DNA of 64,000 nucleotides, from contig NZ_MLCE01000014.1 in assembly GCF_002300165.1 (NCBI RefSeq), positions 1 to 64,000 of the forward strand. The letters are read 5' to 3'. Shown here piece by piece: positions 35,525 to 43,303 of this stretch. The notes under the pieces are model-generated. The model was not told the origin of the DNA. It did no database searches and saw only the letters and a program-made list of their open reading frames with translations. Position 1 is the first letter of the stretch, and the number at the start of each line of letters is the position of its first letter. The position numbers and the translations under genes were made by a program. The DNA comes from Streptomyces sp. Tue6028. GTDB taxonomy: Bacteria; Actinomycetota; Actinomycetes; Streptomycetales; Streptomycetaceae.

Positions 35525-38341
35525 TCACAGCACGGTGAAGCTGTCCTTGACCTTGTCGTACGTCCCGAGGGCCTGCGCCTCGATCCCCGGCTGGTACCAG
35601 GTGTTGATCTGGTACGACTTCCCGCTCTCGTCGAAGCCGAGCAGCCGCGCGTGCCAGTGCTCGCCCTTGAGCGTGAACGTGTACTCCCAGACGACCGCGG
35701 GCCGGCCCTGGAACACCGTCTCCTCCAGGCGGATCTTCCGGTAGTCCCGCCCCTCGCGGGCGTTGCGCTCCGAGGTCTGCCAGGTGTCCATCAGGTCCCC
35801 CTTCGCCAGCGAGGACTTGGCCGCCAGTTCCTGGGTGCCGTCGGGCGAGGTGTAGTGCACCTCCGAACCCGTCTTCACATCGCGCCGCCAGCCCTTGGGC
35901 GTCGCCCACGCGTAGCCGCCCGCCTCCCGGTGCGCTCCCGGAGGCAGGCTGGGTGGGCGGGACGTGCCCTCGACGGTGGGCGAGGACGACGTACGGGGCG
36001 ACGGTCCGCCGTTGCCACCGGCGGTGACGGCCGGGCCCGAGGAACCGGACGCCCCGGTCCGGTCGCCCGACGGTCCGCCCGACGCGGCGACGACGATCCA
36101 GACGACGAGTCCCGCGGCGGCCACCCCGCCGGCGGCGAGCAGCCCGACGTGTCGCCCGCCCCGGCGCGTACCGCCGGCCGTGCCGGAGCCGGACGGCACC
36201 GCGGAGCCGGGGAATTCGCCCGGCGGCATGCCGCCGGGTGAGGGCGCCGTCGGCAGCGCGGCCTCCGTCACCGCCCGCGCCGACGCCTGGTGGACGCCGA
36301 CGGAAGGGATCTCCGAGCCGGGCTCCGCACGCAGCTCCGAGGGCACTTCGGTGGACGCGTTCCGGGCCTCGGAGTGGGACGACGGCTCCGGGACGGGCGT
36401 CGGGTCGGGAACGGGGGCCGGGGCGGGAGCCTCGGCAGGCGGACGCTCCGAGGGGGGCTTCGTGAAGTCGAGAGAGCTCTTGGGGGTCGGGGTGCGCCGC
36501 ACCGGGACCGCGTCGTGCACGGGCGGCGGAGTGGCCTCGGGCAGGTCCGAGGGGTGCTGTCGTGCCGCACGGATCAACTGGGCGTCGAGCAGCGCGGGAG
36601 TCGGCCTCTCCCGGGGGATCCGCCGTGTCCCGCGGATGTCATGGGTGTCGTGCGCCGGTTCCTCACGGGTCGGCGGCACGGGCCCGGGGGCCGGGGGCAC
36701 GGCTTCCGGTGCGTCGCGGCCCGGCTCGGGCGGGGAGGACGACTCGCCTTCCGCCGGCCCCGGGACCGGCGGGACGGGCGGCTCGGGCACGGGCTCCGCA
36801 ACGGGCTCTGCGGGCGGGTCGGCGGACACCTCGGCGGCCGGTGCCGGGGCGGAGCCGGCGGCCACCTCGGCGGCGGGCGCCGGGTCCCGGCCGACGGGCC
36901 GCTCGGCAGCAGAGGCCGGGACCGGGCCGGCGGACGGCTGCTGGGCCTGCCCGGCGGAAGGTCCGGAATCGGGCGCCAGATCGGGCCCGGACTCCGTGGC
37001 CGCGTCCGTGACCGTGTCCGAGTCCGAGTCCGTGACCGTGTCCGAGTCCGTGACCGCGTCCGTGTACGTGTACGTGTCCGCGTCCGTGTCCGACATGGAG
37101 ACCGCGTCGGGCACGGGATCTGGATCGGACCCGGCCACCAGGGCCGCGTCCGGTTCGGGCACGAGGTCCGCACGTGCCCCGGACCCGGAAGCCGCAACGG
37201 GTCCGGGCCCGGACGTCACGTCGGGTCCGGGCCCGAAGGTGTCGGGTCCGGCCACGAGCGTCGGGTCGGGCCCGGCGACGGCCCCGGGCTCGAAGTCGTA
37301 CTCGGGCACCGTCTCGAACTCGGGTCCTCGCGCTGTCGCGGACGCGGGCCCCGCCCCGGGCCGCTGTCCGCTTCCCGGTGCCGACGTCCGGTCGGGCCCG
37401 GATCCCGCCTCCGGCACGGGCGTCGTGCCGGGCACGGGTTCCTCGCGGGACGCGAACCCGGCGTCGTGGCCGACGTCGTACGCGGACCGCACGATGCGTC
37501 CGAGCGCCGCCTCCAGTTCCTCCAGGCCGGGCCGGGCATCCGGTTCCTTGTCCAGGAGAGCGGCCAGCACGTACCGCAAGTCGTCCGCGGCCTCCGGGAG
37601 TTCGGGCTCCTCGTACAGCACGGCGTGCAGGGTGGCCAAGGTGGTGGACCGGGAGAAGGGGGAGCGGCCGCCGAGGGCCGCGCACAGGGTCGCGCCCAGG
37701 GACCAGACGTCGGAGGGCGGTCCCTGGGGCCGGCCGGAGATGCGCTCGGGCGCCATGTAGTCGGGGGAACCGACCAGCATCCCGACCATGGTGAGCGCCT
37801 CCGCGTCCTGAAGGGCGGCGATGCCGAAATCGGTGAGGACGACGCGGCGGTGCCCCTGGTGTTCGACGAGCACGTTGCCCGGTTTGATGTCGCGGTGCAG
37901 CACTCCCCCGGCGTGCACCTGGCGCAGGGCCGCCACGAGTTCGAGCCCGATCCGGGCCGCCTCGCGCTCGTCGAGCGGCCCGTCCCGCACCACGATCTGT
38001 TCGAGGGAGCGCCCGGCGACGAGTTCCATGACGATCCACAGCCGCTCGCCCTCGTCCACCACGTCGTAGATGCGCACCACGTTGGGATGGTCGATCCGGG
38101 CGGTGGCCCTGGCTTCGCGCAGTGTGCGTTCGCGGCGCGTGCGGGTGTCCTCGGCGTCGAGTCCGTCGATACGCATTTCCTTGACCGCGACCTGCCGGTC
38201 GAGCATTTCGTCGGCGGCTCGCCACACCCGCCCCATTCCTCCCTGTCCGATGCTTTCGACCAGGCGATAACGCCCCGTCACCAGTAATCCCGGAACACCG
38301 CCCTGAACGTTCGCCGACAATCCCCGCACCCCCCTCAACAT
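35525..38341 (-). CDS. Ser/Thr protein kinase with long low-complexity linker
   Basis: 938 aa PknB-type kinase. The kinase domain (about residues 24-290) has GQGGMGRV, VAVKEM, VLHRDIKPGNVL and LTDFGIAAL. Then comes a very long cytoplasmic linker (about 300-750), rich in Pro, Asp, Ser and Thr, with alternating repeats such as DSDTVTDSDSDTVTD near the middle. One membrane helix (about 755-777) leads to a 160-residue outer domain with a Ser/Thr-rich stalk and a folded end with several Trp residues. Kinase activity is clear. The linker is unusually long and may serve as an autophosphorylated docking region; the outer ligand is unknown. Confidence 0.92.
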   Translation of the reverse strand: MLRGVRGLSANVQGGVPGLLVTGRYRLVESIGQGGMGRVWRAADEMLDRQVAVKEMRIDGLDAEDTRTRRERTLREARATARIDHPNVVRIYDVVDEGERLWIVMELVAGRSLEQIVVRDGPLDEREAARIGLELVAALRQVHAGGVLHRDIKPGNVLVEHQGHRRVVLTDFGIAALQDAEALTMVGMLVGSPDYMAPERISGRPQGPPSDVWSLGATLCAALGGRSPFSRSTTLATLHAVLYEEPELPEAADDLRYVLAALLDKEPDARPGLEELEAALGRIVRSAYDVGHDAGFASREEPVPGTTPVPEAGSGPDRTSAPGSGQRPGAGPASATARGPEFETVPEYDFEPGAVAGPDPTLVAGPDTFGPGPDVTSGPGPVAASGSGARADLVPEPDAALVAGSDPDPVPDAVSMSDTDADTYTYTDAVTDSDTVTDSDSDTVTDAATESGPDLAPDSGPSAGQAQQPSAGPVPASAAERPVGRDPAPAAEVAAGSAPAPAAEVSADPPAEPVAEPVPEPPVPPVPGPAEGESSSPPEPGRDAPEAVPPAPGPVPPTREEPAHDTHDIRGTRRIPRERPTPALLDAQLIRAARQHPSDLPEATPPPVHDAVPVRRTPTPKSSLDFTKPPSERPPAEAPAPAPVPDPTPVPEPSSHSEARNASTEVPSELRAEPGSEIPSVGVHQASARAVTEAALPTAPSPGGMPPGEFPGSAVPSGSGTAGGTRRGGRHVGLLAAGGVAAAGLVVWIVVAASGGPSGDRTGASGSSGPAVTAGGNGGPSPRTSSSPTVEGTSRPPSLPPGAHREAGGYAWATPKGWRRDVKTGSEVHYTSPDGTQELAAKSSLAKGDLMDTWQTSERNAREGRDYRKIRLEETVFQGRPAVVWEYTFTLKGEHWHARLLGFDESGKSYQINTWYQPGIEAQALGTYDKVKDSFTVL

Positions 38342-38468
38342 CAGTCACACCCGCCCGCCACAACGGAAACACAATGGTCACACTTCAGGCCGTACCAGCA
38401 TAGTGCGGAGAAATCTTGTGGTACCTCTTCAAGTACTGCGAATTCAGGCGCAGCCAAGGGGGACGAAC

Positions 38469-39194
38469 ATGAGTTCTCGTCGCACGACGACCATCGCAGG
38501 ATCGCTGCTCACGGCATCTTTCTCGGCCGTGATGATCCTTTCCTTCACCGCCGTCGCGGACGACCAGGGACCGGGGAGCAGCAAGGGGGGAAAGGCAATT
38601 GACGAGGCGCCGGCCGGTGTCAAGATGACGACGCTTCTGCCGGAGAAGATCTCGGTCGACAACAGCACGCAGAAGACGGCGATCACGGCCACGGTAAAGA
38701 ATGAGGGGACCAAGGAGAGCGGCGAGATCAGGCTTTTGGTGGTCGGATTCGACGGCCTCGAGGTCAAGGGCGTCAAAGGCTGCGACGCCATGGCCGACAA
38801 GGATCTGCCCGACGGTTCGAACAGTGGTTTCGTCTGTTCGGTCGGCAGTCTCGCGGCCGGGAAGTCGAAGTCGTACGCCGTGGACGCGACGTTCGACACG
38901 AGCAAGACCGGGAAGATCTGCCTTCCGGTCCAGACGAGCGACGGGAAGAAGACGTACTGGCAGCAGGGTCCCGTGCCGTTCGGGACGACGAACCCGTCGC
39001 CGAACGCCCCCGCCACTCCGCTGCTGCTCGGCACCGACAACCAGCCGGTGGCGCCCGGCGGCGACCGGCTGCCGAAGACGGGACCCGGCAGTGAGGTCGT
39101 GCCGTTGGGCATGGCGGGTGCCGCACTGATCTCCGCGGGAGCGGCGGGACTGTGGTGGGCCCACCGTCCGCGCAGGCGGCAGCAGCTGTCCTGA
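38469..39194 (+). CDS. LPxTG-anchored surface protein
   Basis: 241 aa secreted protein. A signal peptide (about residues 1-29, with ITASFSA-type hydrophobic core) precedes a beta-rich domain with two Cys residues. The C-terminus has a sortase signal: LPKTG (about residue 205), a hydrophobic stretch, and the basic tail HRPRRRQQLS. It should be cut by a class E/D-type sortase and linked to peptidoglycan. ATG at 38469 follows AAGGGGGACGAAC, a good ribosome-binding site. It is divergent from the large kinase gene. The folded domain resembles CARDB/DUF11-type adhesion modules only loosely; function unknown. Confidence 0.85.
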   Translation: MSSRRTTTIAGSLLTASFSAVMILSFTAVADDQGPGSSKGGKAIDEAPAGVKMTTLLPEKISVDNSTQKTAITATVKNEGTKESGEIRLLVVGFDGLEVKGVKGCDAMADKDLPDGSNSGFVCSVGSLAAGKSKSYAVDATFDTSKTGKICLPVQTSDGKKTYWQQGPVPFGTTNPSPNAPATPLLLGTDNQPVAPGGDRLPKTGPGSEVVPLGMAGAALISAGAAGLWWAHRPRRRQQLS

Positions 39195-39212
39195 CGGGAC
39201 GCGGCGGAGACG

Positions 39213-39250
39213 ACGCGGGCCGGGTGCCGGGCACGGCACCCGGCCCGCGT
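39213..39250 (+). terminator. Terminator after the LPxTG protein gene
   Basis: Perfect 17-bp inverted repeat (arms 39213-39229 and 39234-39250) with a GGCA loop, 19 bp after the stop. Confidence 0.85.
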
Positions 39251-39370
39251 CGCGCTCCCGCGCCATGGCGGCGCTCGGCCCGTTTCCACGCCCCCGGAGA
39301 AGGCGGCACCGGCCCCACGACCCATGCGGCATCCGGCCCGCGTCCGTGCTCCCCGGGACCTGCCGCCCCG

Positions 39371-39406
39371 GCACGTCCCGCACGTCTCGCACGTCTCGCA
39401 CGTCTC
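39371..39406. repeat. Four tandem 9-bp repeats
   Basis: GCACGTCCC at 39371-39379, then GCACGTCTC three times through 39406. They lie 50 bp upstream of the flavoprotein start codon and could be an array of regulator-binding half-sites. Confidence 0.7.
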
Positions 39407-39455
39407 CAGGAAAGCCTGACGGCAGATGTCAGGTAATGCCGCCAGGGTGAGCCGC

Positions 39456-40817
39456 ATGAACACCGTCGGTACCACCGCAGACCGTGCCCGGCTCGTCCTC
39501 CGCCCCGGCGACCCGGGCTACGACGACGAACTCGCCGGCTTCCAGACCGGTTTCACGCAGCGCCCCGCCGTCGTCTTCGCCGCCGCGTCGGCCGACGACG
39601 TGGCCGCCGCGGTGACGTACGCGGCGTCCCGGCGCCTGCCGGTCGGTGTGCAGGCCACCGGGCACGGGCTGCCGGGCGCGGCCGAGGGCGGCATCCTGAT
39701 CACCACACGGCGGATGGACGGGCTGCGCATCGATCCGGAGGCGCGCACCGCCCGGCTCCAGGCGGGCGTTCGCTGGGGCCAGGTCGTCCGGGCCGCCGCG
39801 CCGCACGGGCTGGCCCCGCTCAACGGGTCGGCACCGGGCGTGGGCGCCGTCTCGTACACCCTGAGCGGCGGACTCGGCATCCTGGCGCGGGAGTTCGGGT
39901 ACGCGGCCGATCATGTGCGGTCGCTGGAGGTGGTCACGGCCGACGGCCGGCTGCGCCGGGTGACCCGGGAGTCGGACCCCGACCTGCACTGGGCGCTGCT
40001 CGGCGGCGGCCACAACTTCGGCGCGGTCACCGAGCTGGAGATCGGCCTGGTGCCGGTGGCCCGGCTGTACGGCGGGTCGGTCGCCTTCGACGCGGCCGTG
40101 GTCGACCCGGTGACGGTGCTGCGCGCGTACGAGCGCTGGACACGGACCGTTCCGGACGGGCTGACCTCGTCGTTCGCGGCGGTTTTGTACCCGGACGCGG
40201 CGGGGCTGCCACCGCATCTGCGGGGCCGTCACGTCGTCTCCGTGCGCGTCGCGTACACGGGCACGGCCGCACAGGGGGAGCGCCTGGTGGCCCCGCTGCG
40301 GGAGACCGGTCCGGCCCTGGCGGACACGCTGCGCGAGATGCCGTACGGCGAGAGCCACACCATCCACAGCGACCCGGACTTCCCGCACACCTACTACGGC
40401 GACAGCGCGGTGCTGCGGGAACTCGACGTCGACGCCGCCGCGGACGTCCTCGCCCGCACCGGGCCGGGCGCGTCGGCCATGTGCGTGGTGCAGATCAACC
40501 ACCTCGGCGGAGCGCTCGCCCGGACCGTGCCGAACTCCGTGCCGCACCGCGACGGGCGTTTCCTCGTACGGCTGTTGGCGATGGCGGAGCGGCAGCAGGC
40601 CCGCGGCCTGCTGGACCCGGCGTTCGAGCGCCTCGCCCCGTGGACGACCGGGCGGGCGCTCAACTTCGCCTTCGGCGCGGGCGACCGCACCCGAGGGCTG
40701 TACGACCCCGCGACGCACGAGAGGCTCGCCGGGCTGAAGTCTCAGTACGACCCGGCGAACCTCTTCCGCAGGAACTACGACGTCACCGGCCGGAGCCGGC
40801 CGGACGTCACCGCTTGA
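39456..40817 (+). CDS. FAD-binding oxidoreductase, berberine-bridge-enzyme type
   Basis: 453 aa flavoprotein of the PCMH/BBE family. The FAD domain (about residues 30-210) has QATGHGLPG, where the His is the usual site of covalent FAD attachment, and LSGGLGILAREFG. The C-terminal BBE segment reads QYDPANLFRRNYDV. Members oxidise sugars, alkaloids or polyketide intermediates with oxygen, and the exact substrate cannot be told. ATG at 39456 is used; 10 further upstream codons are open. Its stop overlaps the convergent bioY stop by 11 bp. No signal peptide is visible, so it is probably cytoplasmic. Confidence 0.87.
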   Translation: MNTVGTTADRARLVLRPGDPGYDDELAGFQTGFTQRPAVVFAAASADDVAAAVTYAASRRLPVGVQATGHGLPGAAEGGILITTRRMDGLRIDPEARTARLQAGVRWGQVVRAAAPHGLAPLNGSAPGVGAVSYTLSGGLGILAREFGYAADHVRSLEVVTADGRLRRVTRESDPDLHWALLGGGHNFGAVTELEIGLVPVARLYGGSVAFDAAVVDPVTVLRAYERWTRTVPDGLTSSFAAVLYPDAAGLPPHLRGRHVVSVRVAYTGTAAQGERLVAPLRETGPALADTLREMPYGESHTIHSDPDFPHTYYGDSAVLRELDVDAAADVLARTGPGASAMCVVQINHLGGALARTVPNSVPHRDGRFLVRLLAMAERQQARGLLDPAFERLAPWTTGRALNFAFGAGDRTRGLYDPATHERLAGLKSQYDPANLFRRNYDVTGRSRPDVTA

Positions 40818-41388
40818 CGAGCTTCCAGGCGGTGGGCAGCACGCCCATCGCCAGGGCGGCCTTGAGGGCGTCACCGATCAGGAACGGGGTGAGGCCCGCA
40901 GCGACGGCGGCGCTCGCCGACATGCCGGTGGCGAGGGCCAGGTAGGGCACGCCGACCGCGTAGATGATCGCCTCACCGAGGAGCATCGTGCCGGCCATGC
41001 GCAGCACGGAACGGTCGGCGCCGCGTCGGGCCAGGGCACCCACGACGGTGGAGGCCAGCAGCATGCCGAGGATGTAGCCGAAGGACGGGGCACCGGCACC
41101 GGAACTGCCGCCGGCGAACCACGGCACACCGGCCATGCCGACGAGCGCGTACACCGCGAGGGACAGGAAGCCGCGGCCGGCGCCGAGCGCCGTGCCGACG
41201 AGGAGCGCCGCGAAGGTCTGGCCGGTCACCGGCACCGGGGAGCCCGGCACGGGCACCGAGATCTGGGCGGCGAGCCCGGTGAGCGCGGCACCGCCGATCA
41301 CGAGGGCGGCATCCCGGACACGGGAGGAAGGCAGCAGATCGGCGAGGACCTCGCCGGGGCGGGAGGTCGTGACGGCAGCGGTGCTCAT
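40807..41388 (-). CDS. bioY: Biotin transporter BioY
   Basis: 193 aa membrane protein with six hydrophobic helices. It is the substrate-binding S component of an ECF-type biotin importer. Family features include ISVPVPGSPVPVTGQTFAALLVG and the AGVPWF segment with a Gly-rich loop after it. No bioM or bioN gene is adjacent, so it either works alone or shares an energising module encoded elsewhere. The coding end overlaps the flavoprotein gene by 11 bp in convergent orientation. Its promoter should lie in the 300-bp gap before the sulfur operon. Confidence 0.93.
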   Translation of the reverse strand: MSTAAVTTSRPGEVLADLLPSSRVRDAALVIGGAALTGLAAQISVPVPGSPVPVTGQTFAALLVGTALGAGRGFLSLAVYALVGMAGVPWFAGGSSGAGAPSFGYILGMLLASTVVGALARRGADRSVLRMAGTMLLGEAIIYAVGVPYLALATGMSASAAVAAGLTPFLIGDALKAALAMGVLPTAWKLVKR

Positions 41389-41691
41389 GGGGACTCCGGC
41401 GGGTGCGGGCAGATTCGGGACACGGTGACGCTATCCCAGCGCCCTTGAGCCGATCACCGTCAGCGCTCGACAAAGGCTGGAACGGGGACTTGGTGGGCTC
41501 CGGACAAAGAGTGGGGGTTACACCGAGTACGACGTGATACGGGTCACTGAGGTGAAGTGGCCTGGCCTACGAGGACGCGCCGCCCGGCGTCTGTAGGATC
41601 CTGCCAAACGGGCCGGCCGCTTCTCCCTGCGCCGTCTCGCCCGTCGGTCGCCGTCTGTGCAGCCGTGGCCCGCTTTGCTAGCTTCGAGCAC
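41389..41691. promoter_or_regulatory. Divergent region between bioY and the sulfur operon
   Basis: About 300 bp. A possible -10 element TAGCTT (41679-41684) sits seven bases before the leader-peptide ATG, so that transcript may be leaderless. An imperfect GTGA-N6-TCAC palindrome lies at about 41535-41548. No other gene is seen. Confidence 0.45.
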
Positions 41692-41775
41692 ATGGTTGCC
41701 CAGGCCCGGAACTTCTCGTCGCGTCGCCACGTCGACCTGCGACGAGTCGGCACAGCCGCCTGTCGCCCGCGTTAG
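41692..41775 (+). CDS. Cysteine-type attenuation leader peptide 1
   Basis: 27-codon ORF encoding a peptide with the core RRHVDLRRVGTAAC followed by RPR and TAG. The RRHVDL-x-RV-xxA-C pattern is the hallmark of actinobacterial 'putative leader peptides' found before sulfur-assimilation genes. The Cys codon (41761-41763) is four codons from the stop. It lies 79 bp before the ROK regulator gene and is followed at once by a stem-loop overlapping its stop codon. Slow reading at the Cys codon when cysteine is scarce would change folding of that stem. Function is inferred from the family pattern and position. Confidence 0.8.
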   Translation: MVAQARNFSSRRHVDLRRVGTAACRPR

Positions 41776-41809
41776 CGAGGCGGACGGAGCGGATCCGGTG
41801 CGCCTCGCT
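41774..41809 (+). promoter_or_regulatory. Attenuator-like hairpin after leader peptide 1
   Basis: AGCGAGGCG (41774-41782) pairs perfectly with CGCCTCGCT (41801-41809). It begins at the second base of the leader stop codon, so a ribosome at the Cys or stop codon would block its formation. No T run follows, so Rho or translation control is as likely as intrinsic termination. Confidence 0.55.
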
Positions 41810-41854
41810 TCACGAGACGGCGCAGTGTCGGACCCGTTCCCGAGGATGATCGCC

Positions 41855-43072
41855 ATGCCCCGTGCCGCGGCACCCACTCTCCCCTCCCCCTCCTACCCCT
41901 CCCCCCGCACACCCCGCGCGGCCGACCCGGACCGGCGCCGGACCAGCGCGAGTGTCGTCCTGCGGTCCGTTCTGGAGCACGGCCCGGTGGCGCGCAGCAC
42001 CATCGCCCGGCTGACCGGGCTGTCGCCGGCGTCGGTGACGGACTACTGCGCCCGGTTCACCGAACGCGGCCTGATCCGTGAGGCGGCCGCGCCCCGGAGG
42101 TCGAACGGGGTGGGCCGCCCGCACGTCCCCGTCGACCTGGACGACTCACGGCTCGTGGTCGGCGGGGTGCACGTCGCCGTGCCGTACACCACGGTGGCGC
42201 TGCTCGATCTGCGCGGCCGGGTGCTGGCCCGGCGCGAGTTGAAGCACGAGCGCACCGATCCGGGGGCCGTGCTGGCGCGGGCCGCCGAGGGGCTCGGAGC
42301 CCTGCTGGCGGGTGCCCCCGACTGCCGGCCCCTCGGCGTCGGCGTGGCCGTCGGCGGCTGGGTGGACCGGGAGTCCGGGACCGTCGTGGAGCACCCGTTG
42401 CTGGGCTGGCGTGACGTGCCGGTGCGGGAGGTGCTCGGCGAGCGCACCGGGCTGCCGGTCCATGTGGACGGGCACGCGCGGGCGCTGGTCAACGGGGAGC
42501 GGCTGTTCGGGCTGGCGCGGGGCAGCGGGAGCGTGCTGCATCTGTTCGTCGGCAACGTGGTCGACGCGGCGTTCGCCACCAACGACGAGGTGCACCACGG
42601 GCCCCGCTCGCAGGCGGGCGCCATCTCCCATCTGCCGGTGCCGGGCGGCACGGAGCCGTGCGACTGCGGCCGGTCCGGCTGCCTCCAGGCCGAGTTGAGC
42701 GAGCGCACGCTGTGCCGGCGGGCGCGGGAGGCGGGGGTCGTCGAAGGGGCGAACCCCATGCACGTGGTCACGGCGGCGGCCGCGGGCGACCGTGCGGCCG
42801 TACGGCTGCTGGTGGAGCGGGCCGGCGCCGTCGGGCGGGCGGCGCGGCTGCTGCTCGACGTGCTCAATCCGGAGACGGTGGTCGTGACGGAGGTCGGGGT
42901 CATCCACCGGGAGGACTGCCTCGACGCGCTGCGCGAGGCGGTCGGCGACGAACGCGCGGCGTCCGTCGTCCCGACGAGTTTCGCGGATTCCGTCCTTGCC
43001 GTGGCTGGCGGTTCGGTGGCTCTGGACGTGCTCTACCGGGATCCGCTGGCCGCGTCACCTGAGGCTATTTAA
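41855..43072 (+). CDS. ROK-family transcriptional regulator
   Basis: 405 aa. The N-terminal winged helix (about residues 30-85) reads VARSTIARLTGLSPASVTDYCARF. The ROK domain follows, with the zinc-type motif CDCGRSGCLQA (Gln instead of the usual Glu). The sugar-kinase ATP loop DxGGT is replaced by GGVHVAVPY, so it is a regulator and not a kinase. ATG at 41855 is preceded by GAGGA eight bases upstream. ROK regulators usually sense sugars; here the gene lies at the head of a sulfonate-uptake operon behind a Cys leader peptide, so it probably controls that operon in response to a sulfur-linked ligand. Confidence 0.88.
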   Translation: MPRAAAPTLPSPSYPSPRTPRAADPDRRRTSASVVLRSVLEHGPVARSTIARLTGLSPASVTDYCARFTERGLIREAAAPRRSNGVGRPHVPVDLDDSRLVVGGVHVAVPYTTVALLDLRGRVLARRELKHERTDPGAVLARAAEGLGALLAGAPDCRPLGVGVAVGGWVDRESGTVVEHPLLGWRDVPVREVLGERTGLPVHVDGHARALVNGERLFGLARGSGSVLHLFVGNVVDAAFATNDEVHHGPRSQAGAISHLPVPGGTEPCDCGRSGCLQAELSERTLCRRAREAGVVEGANPMHVVTAAAAGDRAAVRLLVERAGAVGRAARLLLDVLNPETVVVTEVGVIHREDCLDALREAVGDERAASVVPTSFADSVLAVAGGSVALDVLYRDPLAASPEAI

Positions 43073-43105
43073 TTCAGAAACTCCGAATGTTGACAGGGAC
43101 CGCCG

Positions 43106-43165
43106 ATGACCAGGAACATCCTGCTCATGAGCCTGTTCGTGAGCTGTCGCACCCTTTGTTGCTGA
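43106..43165 (+). CDS. Cysteine-type attenuation leader peptide 2
   Basis: 19-codon ORF, MTRNILLMSLFVSCRTLCC, ending in two Cys codons directly before TGA. AGGGA lies six bases before the ATG. It sits 33 bp after the ROK gene and 138 bp before the transporter binding-protein gene. It does not have the RRHVDL pattern of leader 1 but has three Cys in the last six residues, like the polycysteine upstream ORFs described in mycobacteria. A small stem (43165-43180) starts at its stop codon. Coding status is inferred from composition, ribosome-binding site and position. Confidence 0.6.
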   Translation: MTRNILLMSLFVSCRTLCC

Positions 43166-43303
43166 CACGTTGCCGCGTGTGAAGCGCTCATTTCCTCCTG
43201 CGTGAATTTCCTTTGCACGGCCTTCTGCGGCCCGGAATTCCGCATGCGCATCCTCCTCTGAATCCACCCTTTGCCCTGCCCTATGAACTCGCGGAGTCCT
43301 TCC

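Noticed and set aside
36980..37100. Short-period repeats considered as a CRISPR array
   Set aside because: Units of 6-10 bp without spacers, in frame inside the kinase gene; no cas genes anywhere in the window.
36290..38287. 665-codon plus-strand frame rich in RVRVRVRDRV repeats
   Set aside because: Antisense to the large Ser/Thr kinase; the odd repeats come from the micro-repeat in the kinase linker.
40818..41388. Search for bioM/bioN partners next to bioY
   Set aside because: None present; neighbours are a flavoprotein gene and the sulfur operon.
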